Source: Nocardioides sp. B-3 (lineage in GTDB: Bacteria; Actinomycetota; Actinomycetes; Propionibacteriales; Nocardioidaceae). Taken from it: a DNA stretch of 64,000 bases. A program made the translations under genes and the position numbers. Under the pieces are notes generated by a model. The model made no database searches. It worked only from the letters and a program-made list of their open reading frames with translations, and was not told the origin of the DNA. The stretch lies in the NCBI RefSeq assembly GCF_024703895.1, contig NZ_CP087968.1, positions 2,356,001 to 2,420,000 on the forward strand. Direction: 5' to 3'. Below, piece by piece: positions 1-7,937 of this stretch. The first letter of the stretch is position 1. Each line of letters begins with the position of its first letter.

Positions 1-1
1 C

Positions 2-1325
2 ACGGTGAGCCAGCTCTTCCTGCTGGTCGCGATCCCCAACCTGATCGGCGCGCTGATCCGGCTGCCCTACACCTTCGCGGTGCCGAAGTTCGGCGGTCGC
101 AACTGGACGATCGTCAGCGCCATGGCGCTGCTCGTCCCGACGCTGCTCTTCGCGTGGGCCGTGCAGCACCCCGAGACGCCCTACTGGGTGTTCTGCCTGA
201 TCGCCGCGACGGCGGGTCTCGGCGGCGGCAACTTCGCCAGCTCGATGGCCAACATCAACTTCTTCTACCCCACCAAGAAGAAGGGGATGGCGCTCGGCCT
301 GAACGCGGCCGGCGGCAACCTCGGCGTCGCCGTCATCCAGTTCTTCCTGCCGATCATCGTCGGCGGGGCGGGCGTCTTCGGCCCGGTCCGGGCCAGCGAG
401 GGTGGCTTCCACCTCGAGCGCGCGGGCTACCTCTACGCCGTCCTCGCCGTCGTCGCCGGGGTCTCCGCCTTCTTCTTCATGAACAACCTGTCCGGGGCCA
501 AGTCGAGCCCGCGCGAGCAGATGAAGGTGCTCAAGTACAAGCACACCCGGGTGATGTCGTTCCTCTACATCGGCACCTTCGGATCCTTCATCGGCTACTC
601 CGCCGCGATGCCGCTGCTGATCAAGCTCAACTTCTGGAACCAGCCCCTGCCGACGGTCCCGGGCATCGGCATCAACTTCGCCTACTACGCCTTCCTCGGT
701 GCCCTCGTCGGCTCGGTCGCGCGCCCCCTCGGTGGCTGGCTGGCTGACAAGTACGGCGGGGCGCGGGTCACCCTCTGGACGTTCGTCGCCATGATCGTCG
801 GCACCATCGCAGTGATCTACACGTTGACGCTGCTCACCGCCGTACCCAAGCCCCCGGCCGGTGCCCCGGCGCCCGACCCGGCGACGTTCCAGTACTCCGA
901 CGCGGTCGTCACGGCCGTCAACGCCAACTCCGACATCTTCCCGTTCTTCCTCGCGGCCTTCCTCTTCGTCTTCGCGGCCACGGGCATCGGCAACGGGTCG
1001 ACCTACCGGATGATCCCGCTGATCCCGGCCAACCGGGCTCGACGCAACGCCACCCCCGAGACCGCGGGGTGCCGCGATGCTCAAGGCGACCAAGGAGTCC
1101 AGCGCCGTCATCGGCATCGCCGGCGCGATCGGCGCGCTGGGCGGCTTCCTGATCCCGATGACGTTCGGTGCTCCGTGGATCGAGGACCCGGTCTCGGCGG
1201 TCAAGGTCGCCTTCGGGGTGTTCACTGGCTTCTACGTGGTCTGCCCGGCCACGACCTGTTTCGTCTACGTCCGCACGGTCAGCTTCGCGGGTCGTGCGCC
1301 GAGCCTTGCGGGAGCCAACATCTGA
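2..1325 (+). CDS. narK: Nitrate/nitrite MFS transporter NarK (5' truncated by window)
   Basis: Major facilitator transporter of the nitrate/nitrite porter family, expected in the cytoplasmic membrane bringing nitrate in for the reductase encoded next. The visible protein begins inside the fold (SQLFLLVAIPNLIGALIR) and shows the NNP signature region around GLGGGNFASSMANINFFYP, followed by repeated hydrophobic segments. The frame breaks near 1073 (one extra G); the last two helices (IGIAGAIGALGGFLIP) continue in the next frame to the stop at 1325. The start lies outside the window. The stop overlaps the next ATG. Identity is confident from motif and context; nitrate versus nitrite preference cannot be told. 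Confidence 0.9.
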
Positions 1326-3368
1326 TGACCACCACGCACTGTCCCTACTGCTCGCTGCAGTGCAGGCATGCGGTTGACCGGACGCATCACCCCAGTCGTC
1401 GAGACATGGGACGAGTTTCCGGTCAACCGCGGTGCGTTGTGCCGCAAGGGATGGAGCGCTGCCGGTCTGTACGCCGGTCGCGAGCGGCTCACCACACCCT
1501 TGCTGCGCGACCGGGCGACCGGGGAGTTCACCCCGGTCAGCTGGGACGAGGCGCTCGACACGATCGCCTCGAGGCTCAGCGCCCTGCAGGCCGAGCACGG
1601 CAAGGACACGGTCGGCGTCTTCGGTGGCGGCGGGCTCACCAACGAGAAGGCCTACCAGCTCGGGAAGTTCGCCCGGGTCGCGGTCGGCACCTCGCAGATC
1701 GACTACAACGGCCGCTGGTGCATGTCGTCGGCCGCCTCGGCCGGGACGCGGGCCTTCGGTCTCGATCGCGGCCTGCCGTTCCCGCTCGCGGACATCGAGG
1801 AGGCCGACGTCGTCGTGCTCGTCGGGTCCAACATGGCCGAGACGATGCCGCCCGCGGCGCGCCACCTCGACGCCCTCCGGGAGCGCGGGGGCCGGGTCGT
1901 GGTGATCGACCCGCGGCGTACGGCGACCGCGGACCGTGCCGACGTGTTCGTGCAGCCGGTCCCGGGATCCGACCCGGCGCTGGCGCTCGGAGTGCTGCAC
2001 CTGCTGGTGGTGGGCGACCCGGTGGACACGGACTACATCTCCGCCCGCACCAGCGGTTGGGAGGCCGTGCGCGACTCGGTCGGCGCGTGGTGGCCGGAGC
2101 GCGTCGAACGCGTCACCGGTGTGCCCGCGTCGGAGGTGCGCGAGCTGGCTGCCCTGCTGGCGGGTGCCGGCAAGGTCATGGTGCTGACGGCGCGCGGGGC
2201 GGAGCAGCACGCGACCGGCTCGGACACGGTGCTGGCCTGGATCAATGTCGCGCTGGCACTGGGGATGCCCGGAAAGCCGGGAGCGGGCTACGGCTGCCTG
2301 ACCGGCCGGGGCAACGGCCGGGGCGGGCGCGAGCACGGCCAGAAGGCCGACCAGCTGCCGGGCTACCGGATGATCGACGACCCGGCCGCGCGATCGCACG
2401 TCGCGGGCGTGTGGGGGGTGGCTGCTGATTCCCTGCCCGGCAAGGGGCGATCGGCGTACGAGCTGCTGGACGCCCCGGGTCAGGAGGACGGACCCTCCGC
2501 ACTGCTCGTCTTCGGGTCCAACATCGTGGTCTCCGCGCCCAACGCGACGCACGTGACGTCGCGGCTCGAGGCGCTCGACCTGCTGGTGGTCGCCGACATC
2601 GTGCTGTCCGAGACCGCCGCCATCGCGGACGTCGTGCTGCCCGTGACGCAGTGGGCCGAGGAGACCGGCACCATGACCAACCTCGAGGGCCGGGTGATCC
2701 TGCGGCAGCGCGCGGTCTCGCCGCCGACGGGGGTGTGGTCGGACCTCGACGTGATCGCGGGCCCGGCGTCGCGGCTGGGATCGCCCATCTCATTTTCGAC
2801 CGACCCCGAGGAGATCTTCGAGGAGCTGGGGCGCGCGTCCGCCGGCGGCAAGGCCGACTACGCCGGCATCACCTACGACCGGATCCGGTCCGAGCACGGG
2901 GTGTTCTGGCCGTGCCCGACCGCTTCTCATCCGGGGACTCCGCACATGTTCGTGGACTCCTTCGCCCACCCCGATGGGCTGGCCCGGTTCCTTGCCGTCG
3001 AGCACCGCGGACCGGCCGAGGTCCCGGACAGCGACTTCCCGGTCCATCTCACGACGGGGCGCGTGCTCGCGCAGTACCAGTCCGGCGCGCAGACTCGTCG
3101 GGTGCGCGATCTCCCCGACACCGGGCCCTTCGTCGAGCTGCACCCGATGCTGGCAGGGCGCATCGGCGCGGTCGACGGTTCGCCCGTGACCGTCGCGACG
3201 AGGCGCGGCTCGATGAGCGCGCCCGCCCGGGTGGTCACGACCATCCGGCCGGACACGATCTTCGTGCCCTTCCACTGGGTCGGCGCCAACCGGCTCACCA
3301 ACGACGCGCTCGACCCGGCCTCGCGGATGCCTGAGTTCAAGGTGTGCGCAGCGGCGGTCACCGCATGA
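1325..3368 (+). CDS. nasC: Assimilatory nitrate reductase catalytic subunit (molybdopterin oxidoreductase)
   Basis: Reduces nitrate to nitrite in the cytoplasm using Mo-bis-MGD and a [4Fe-4S] cluster. The cluster motif is seen at the N-terminus (MTTTHCPYCSLQC), followed by a fourth Cys in ALCRKGW. Molybdopterin signatures follow (IDYNGRWCMSSA, GSNMAETMPP, GRGNGRGGREHGQ) and the C-terminal dinucleotide-binding domain carries LTTGRVLAQYQSG. About 680 residues, near the family norm. I place the start at the ATG at 1325, overlapping the narK stop; one inserted base near 1362 separates the Cys motif from the rest. It ends overlapping the next gene by ATGA, so narK, nasC and the flavoprotein form one transcription unit. 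Confidence 0.92.
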
Positions 3369-4768
3369 CGACGTCCGAACGCCTCGTCGTCGTCGGCGGC
3401 GGCATGGCCGCGGTGCGCTTCGTGGAGGAGCTCGTCTCTCGCTCCTATGCCGGGACGGTGACGGTGCTTGCGGACGAGCCGCATGCGCCGTACAACCGGA
3501 TCCTGCTGTCCGCCGTGCTCGAGGGGACGCACAGCGTCGACGCGATCACGCTGCGGCCGGCGTCGTGGTTCGCCGAGCAGGGCGTCGACTTGCGCCTCGG
3601 CGCGCGTCCTCGAGATCGACCGGCCGGCCGGTGAGGTGATGCTCGTCGACGGCACCCGCATCGCCTTCGACAAGCTCGTGCTCGCGACCGGGTCCATCCC
3701 GACGCTGCCGCCGATCCGGGGGCTGGTGCGCTTCGACGGCTCGCTGCACCCGAAGGTGCACGCCTTCCGCTCGATCGCCGACTGCCGTGGGCTCGACAAG
3801 GCCGCGGTGCCCGACGCTCGTGCCGTGGTCGTCGGCGGCGGCCTGCTCGGCCTCCGGGTCGCGCGGGCGCTGTCGATCCGCGGCCTGCACACCGAGATCG
3901 TGGAGGGCGCCGAGCACCTGCTCGCCTCGCAGCTGGGTGAGCCCGGCGGGCGCGTGCTCGCGCGCGACCTGCGGCGGCTCGGCACGGCCGTCTACACCGG
4001 TGCCCGCGCGATCCGGATGACGGACGAGGGCGTGCGGCTCGACACCGGCTACGAGCTCAGCGCCGACTGGTCGTGCTCACCGCCGGTGGGCGGCCGTCGA
4101 CGGCGCTCGCCCGGCGGGCCGAGCTGATGGTACGGCGAGGAGTCGTCGTCGACTCGTCCCTGCGCTCGGTCACCGACGACCGCATCCACGCGATCGGCGA
4201 CTGCGCCGAGCACCGGCGTCGCGTCACCGGCTTCGTGCCGCCGGCCCGGGAGCAGGCGGTCGTGCTCGCCGACGTGCTCACCGGTGGCACCACTCGCTAC
4301 GACGGGTCGCGCAGCGTCGCGCGGCTGCGCGCCACCGACCTCGAGGTGGCCGTGCTCGGCGATCCCGAGCGGGCGACCGGCGAGGTGGTCGAGATGACCA
4401 ACCCGATCGCGGGCTCGCACCGACGGCTGGTCGTCGAGGGCGGCGTGATCGTGGCCGCGGCGCTCGTCGGCGACCTGTCGCGCGTCGGGCTGATCACCCA
4501 GCTCTACGACCGGGGGACGGTGCTCGGGCCCGACGAGCCGGGTCAGCTGCTCCTCGGGGAACCGGCCTCCGCGCCGGTGGCGCTGCCGGACGATGCCGAG
4601 GTCTGCGCGTGCGGGGGGGTCTCGGCCGGCTCGATCCGGGCGTGCTCGTCGTTCGAGTCCTGTCGCGAGTCCACCCGCGCGACCACCGGGTGTGGTGGCT
4701 GCGAGTCGGTCGTGCGGCGCCTGCTGGCCGAGTCGGCGCAAGCTGACAGCCGAGTCGGCGCAAGTTGA
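3365..4768 (+). CDS. nasB: NAD(P)H:FAD oxidoreductase with C-terminal BFD-like [2Fe-2S] domain (nitrate reductase electron-transfer subunit)
   Basis: Probably passes electrons from NAD(P)H to the nitrate reductase encoded just upstream. It resembles the N-terminal half of NirB and Bacillus NasB. FAD-binding motif RLVVVGGGMAAVRF at the N-terminus, NAD-binding motif AVVVGGGLLGLRVA in the middle, and a BFD-like cluster region near the end (EVCACGGVSAG, then CGGCESVVRR). Frames break near 3604 and 4067; the latter fits loss of a C from an expected CCTGG. The last residues (ESAQADSRVGAS) are encoded by the 22-bp repeat array, so the original C-terminus may have ended slightly earlier. The role is inferred from domains and operon position. 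Confidence 0.8.
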
Positions 4769-4792
4769 CAGCCGAGTCGGCGCAAGTTGACC
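4727..4792. repeat. Tandem array: three 22-bp units
   Basis: Three head-to-tail units start at 4727, 4749 and 4771. Each contains the near-palindrome GCCGAGTCGGC followed by GCAAGTTGACA (one variant, GCAAGCTGACA). The stop codon of the preceding flavoprotein gene lies inside unit 2. The core CCGAGTCGGCGCAAG is the reverse complement of the core of the four-unit array at 7771-7858. No spacers are present, so this is not CRISPR. Confidence 0.95.
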
Positions 4793-4799
4793 GGCCGCG

Positions 4800-5473
4800 C
4801 TAGCGAATGACCTCGGGACCGCGTACCAGCGCACCCTTGTGGCCGACCCGGATGAACGGGAGCCCGCGGGCCTCGATGAACTCGCGATAGGCCCGGAGCG
4901 AGCCGTCCCACGGGTTGTCGGGCAGGCAGTCGTCGAGCACGATCCCGCCGCCGGGCGCGAGCATCGGGTAGACGGCCTCGAGCACCTTCATCGTGGGTTC
5001 ATAGACGTCGATGTCCAGCAGCAGCGCACCCACGGACGTCAGAGACGACCAGTCGAACGCGCTCGCATCGCCCTCCACGATCCGGAAGGCGTCGTAGCCC
5101 TGCTTGCGGAGGTTGCGCTCGAAGCGGTGGGCGTCGCCGTACCGGAACTTGTCGTATTCACGAGGATCCTTGCCGCGCTCTTTCACCTCGACCTCGATCG
5201 AGTCGGGGGGTGAACCCGGAGAACGTGTCGAACAGGTGCAGCCGGCGCTCGTCCTCGACGTCGCGCAGGTGCTCGAGCAGGAAGACCGACGTGTCGCCCC
5301 CGGGCGACCCCGACCTCCGCGACCGCAGCACCGGTGCCGCGCGTGGCTTCGATCAGGCCGACCATCGCGGCGAGCTGCGCCGGGTTGATCTTGTAGGGAT
5401 AGGTCGGCGACATGGTGCGCCGCAGGACCGGAATCCGGTAGGCCAAATATTTCGCGCGCTCGCGTGCATTCAA
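4800..5473 (-). CDS. TylF/macrocin-type O-methyltransferase-like protein
   Basis: Class I SAM-dependent methyltransferase fold. Seen are a SAM-binding loop (AAVAEVGVA), a FDTFSGF motif and the metal-binding-like acidic run LLLDIDVYEPTMKVLE with GGGIVLDDC, as in the TylF/MycF/NovP family that methylates sugar hydroxyls of natural products. About 225 residues. The start is taken as TTG at 5473 because GGGGGAG lies just upstream and no in-frame ATG fits. Frames break near 5310 and 5212. There is no glycosyltransferase or antibiotic cluster nearby, so the substrate is unknown. It lies just downstream of soxR on the same strand. Confidence 0.7.
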
Positions 5474-5519
5474 GACGACTCCCCCGTGAGTGTGAGTCGC
5501 GAGCCTAGTCGCGAGGGTG

Positions 5520-5996
5520 TCAGCGCCGAGTGGGGTGTGGCTTGCGCAGCGAGTCGGGGAGGAGGCCCGCCCCGGGCGCCTTCTCGGAGCCGGCCACCCA
5601 GTCGCCCGGGTTGGAGAACGCGCAGCGCTGCAGGCTCAGGCAGCCGCAGCCGATGCAGGACTCCAGCCCGCTCTTCAGCCGCTCGAGGGCGGAGATCTGT
5701 TCATCGAGCCGGCCCCGCCAGTGCTGGGAGATCTTGTGCCAGTCGGCCTTCGTCGGCGTGCGGTTGGCGGGCAGGCGGGAGAGCTCGTCCTTGATCTCCT
5801 CGAGTGTCAGCCCGACGTTGGACGCGGCCCGGATGAACGCGAGCCGGCGAAGCACACTTCGCTCGAATCGTCGCTGACCGCCACCTGATCGGGTGGCGTG
5901 GATCAGTCCCTCCGACTCGTAGAAGCGCAGGGCCGACGCGGCGAAGCCGCTGCGCTCCACGATCTCGCCGATCGACAGCACATCTCGCTTGTCCAT
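5520..5996 (-). CDS. soxR: Redox-sensitive MerR-family regulator SoxR
   Basis: MerR-type activator sensing redox-active compounds through a [2Fe-2S] cluster. The winged helix-turn-helix is at residues 5-60 (SIGEIVERSGFAASALRFYE), followed by a dimerisation helix, and the diagnostic cluster ligands CIGCGCLSLQRC near residue 115. Length 158 aa, normal for SoxR, and the frame is intact. Transcribed divergently from the SDR gene across a 46-bp gap holding a SoxR-box-like palindrome, so it probably controls itself and the SDR/QueA-like pair. Confidence 0.93.
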   Translation of the reverse strand: MDKRDVLSIGEIVERSGFAASALRFYESEGLIHATRSGGGQRRFERSVLRRLAFIRAASNVGLTLEEIKDELSRLPANRTPTKADWHKISQHWRGRLDEQISALERLKSGLESCIGCGCLSLQRCAFSNPGDWVAGSEKAPGAGLLPDSLRKPHPTRR

Positions 5997-6005
5997 GGTT
6001 TCCCC

Positions 6006-6033
6006 TTGAACTCAAGTTCACTTTAACTTTAAT
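6006..6033 (+). promoter_or_regulatory. SoxR-type operator/promoter between soxR and the SDR gene
   Basis: The palindrome TGAACTCAAGTTCA (6007-6020) lies between the divergent starts. It overlaps a possible -35 (TTGAAC, 6006-6011) and is followed by an AT-rich TTTAAT (6028-6033) that could be the -10. Placing the regulator site between -35 and -10 is typical of MerR-family promoters. The assignment to SoxR is inferred from adjacency and resemblance to CTCAAGTT-type SoxR boxes. Confidence 0.6.
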
Positions 6034-6042
6034 GATTGCTGC

Positions 6043-6726
6043 ATGACCACGAATACACAAGCACGGGTGGCACTCGTCACCGGAGGAACCGCGGGTCTCG
6101 GGCTCGCGCTGACCGGGGCGCTGGCAGCCGACGGCTGGCACGTCATCACCGACGGGAGGAACGAGGGACGCATCAAGGAGGCGGACCTCCCCGCCGACGT
6201 ACACGCGATCGTCGGTGACATCACCGACGCCGACCACCGCAGCGCACTCGTCAACGCGGTGTGGGAGCGGGGACGGCTCGACCTGCTCGTCCACAACGCC
6301 AGCACCCTCGGCCCGCTGCCGATGCGCACCCTCGGCGAGATCACGATCGCGGACATGGCCGACGCCCGGCGGACCAATGTCGGCGCCCCGCTCGTGCTGA
6401 CCGGCGAGCTGCTGCCGTGGCTGCGCCCGGGGGAGTCGACCCTCGTCTCGATCAGCTCCGATGCGGCCGTCAACCACTACGAGACGTGGGGCCTGTACGG
6501 CGCCGGCAAGGCCGCCCTCGACCATGTGACGCTCACCTTCGGTGCCGAGACCGGCGTTGCGGCGTACGCCGTTGACCCCGGCGACATGCGCACGCAGATG
6601 CACCAGGACGCGTTCCCCGGCGAGGACATCTCGGACCTGCCGTTGCCGGAGACGGTCGTGCCGAGCCTGCTGCGTCTGCTCGACGCACGTCCGGCGTCCG
6701 GGCGCTACAAGGCGGTGGACTTCTGA
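6043..6726 (+). CDS. Short-chain dehydrogenase/reductase
   Basis: NAD(P)-dependent oxidoreductase with a Rossmann fold. Cofactor motif TGGTAGLG at residues 14-21, NAG-like motif HNASTLG, and catalytic Tyr/Lys in YGAGK. It has 227 residues with an intact frame. Driven from the SoxR-controlled intergenic region and overlapping the QueA-like gene by ATGA, so the two are co-translated. The substrate is unknown; a role in handling quinones or other redox-active compounds is plausible only from the SoxR link. Confidence 0.85.
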   Translation: MTTNTQARVALVTGGTAGLGLALTGALAADGWHVITDGRNEGRIKEADLPADVHAIVGDITDADHRSALVNAVWERGRLDLLVHNASTLGPLPMRTLGEITIADMADARRTNVGAPLVLTGELLPWLRPGESTLVSISSDAAVNHYETWGLYGAGKAALDHVTLTFGAETGVAAYAVDPGDMRTQMHQDAFPGEDISDLPLPETVVPSLLRLLDARPASGRYKAVDF

Positions 6727-7770
6727 TGACGACCCTCAGCGAGGCACCCGGCGTCCACTTCGAGGCCTCCTCCTTTGCGCCGCGGCCCGCCGAGTGGCGC
6801 GGGTTGGCGCGCGACCGGGTGCGGCTCTCGGTGGGGACGCGCGACGGCATCAGCCATGTCCGCTTCCACGACCTGCGCGACCACCTGCGGGCCGGCGACG
6901 TGCTCGTCGTCAACAACTCCGCCACCGTCAACGGTGAGATCGATGCGACCCTGTACGGCGCGCCCATCGTGCTGCACGCCGCGGCCGTGCTCGACGACGG
7001 CGACCGGGTGGTCGAGCTGCGCTCCGCCCGATGCCGCGTGCGCTGTGCTCGATGCGGTGCCCGGCGACGTCGTGCAGGTCGGCGACGTCCGCGTGACGCT
7101 GGCCGAGCCCCCGGCCGACGACCTCGTCGCCGACCGGGAAGGGGAACAGGCTCTGGCGGGCGCGGGTCCGAGGCGACCCGGATGCGGTGCTGGAACGTGT
7201 GGGGAGACCGATCGCCTACGGCTACCTCGACCGTCGCTATCCCCCCGGCCTCCTACCAGACGGTCTTCGGGACCGGAGCCGGGCAGCGCCGAGATGGCCT
7301 CGGCCGGACGTCCCTTCACCGAGGCGCTGGTCACCACGCTCGTCGCCAGCGGCATCGCCTTCGCCCCGGTCACGCTGCACACCGGGGTGTCCTCCCGAGA
7401 GGCCGGCGAGGCGCCGGGGCCGGAGTGGTTCGAGGTGCCGGAGTCGAGCGCGAGGTTGATCAACGCCGCGCGTGCCGGCGGCGGGCGGGTGGTCGCGGTC
7501 GGCACTACGGCCACCCGGGCGATCGAGTCCGCGGTGCGCGACGGCGCCGTCGTGAAGGCCGGCGGCTGGACCGACCGCATCATCACCCCGGCCGCCCGGC
7601 CGCAGGTGGTCGACGGGCTGATCACCGGCTGGCACGACCCGCACGCCTCACACCTGCTCCTCGTCGAGGCGGTGGCCGGACGGGCGCTCACGCAGGCGGC
7701 GTACGACGCGGCCGTGGAGAACGGCTACCTGTGGCACGAGTTCGGGGACTCGGCGCTGCTGCTGCCGTAG
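6726..7770 (+). CDS. QueA-like S-adenosylmethionine:tRNA ribosyltransferase-isomerase family protein
   Basis: The family transfers the ribosyl moiety of SAM onto 7-aminomethyl-7-deazaguanine in tRNA (queuosine pathway). N-terminal RDHLRAGDVLVVNNSATV and C-terminal EALVTTLVASGIAFAPVTLHTG-type and VAVGTTATRAIES segments are characteristic. About 348 residues. Four or five frame breaks lie between 7020 and 7285, after which the protein resumes (MASAGRPFTEALV). No other queuosine gene is in the window, so this may be the actinobacterial QueA paralogue of uncertain function. It ends directly before a 22-bp repeat array. Confidence 0.75.
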
Positions 7771-7858
7771 CTTGCGCCGACTCGGTGTGCCACTTGCGCC
7801 GACTCGGTGTGCCACTTGCGCCGACTCGGCGTGCAGCTTGCGCCGACTCGGCGTGCTG
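7771..7858. repeat. Tandem array: four 22-bp units, inverted relative to the array at 4727
   Basis: Units start at 7771, 7793, 7815 and 7837, immediately after the QueA-like stop codon. All share CTTGCGCCGACTCGG followed by seven variable bases (TGTGCCA twice, CGTGCAG, CGTGCTG). The core is the reverse complement of the core at 4727-4792. The exact 22-bp period is close to two helical turns. Confidence 0.95.
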
Positions 7859-7888
7859 TGAGGAGCGTGAGTGAGGGTTTTCCTCCCC

Positions 7889-7903
7889 GAAACATTGGGA
7901 AAC
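7889..7903 (+). promoter_or_regulatory. Possible GlnR/NnaR-like site upstream of nirB
   Basis: Two GAAAC half-sites (7889-7893 and 7899-7903) lie about 40 bases before the nirB start in a locally AT-richer stretch. Actinobacterial GlnR boxes are paired AC-containing half-sites 11 bp apart; here the spacing is 10, so this is tentative, though a one-base read error could explain it. Confidence 0.3.
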
Positions 7904-7937
7904 ACCCGCCAAAACATGGCCTTCCTACTGTCACTGC

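Noticed and set aside
918..2552. Long minus-strand open frame opposite narK/nitrate reductase
   Set aside because: Arg/Pro/Gly-rich composition with no family motifs; it is the antisense shadow of a clearly recognised gene in high-GC DNA. The same applies to 8686-9867, 36600-38165, 13363-14601 and 42643-43161.
6726..7770. Pseudogenisation of the QueA-like gene and of other split genes
   Set aside because: Frames resume with full conservation, essential genes (cysS, groEL) are equally affected, and many breaks fit CCWGG or G/C-run read errors; real decay would not spare the rest of each protein.
4727..7858. CRISPR array
   Set aside because: The 22-bp units are directly adjacent with no spacers, and no cas genes are present.
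7889..7903. Confident GlnR box before nirB
   Set aside because: Half-site spacing is 10 rather than 11 bp and the flanks match poorly; kept only as a low-confidence feature.
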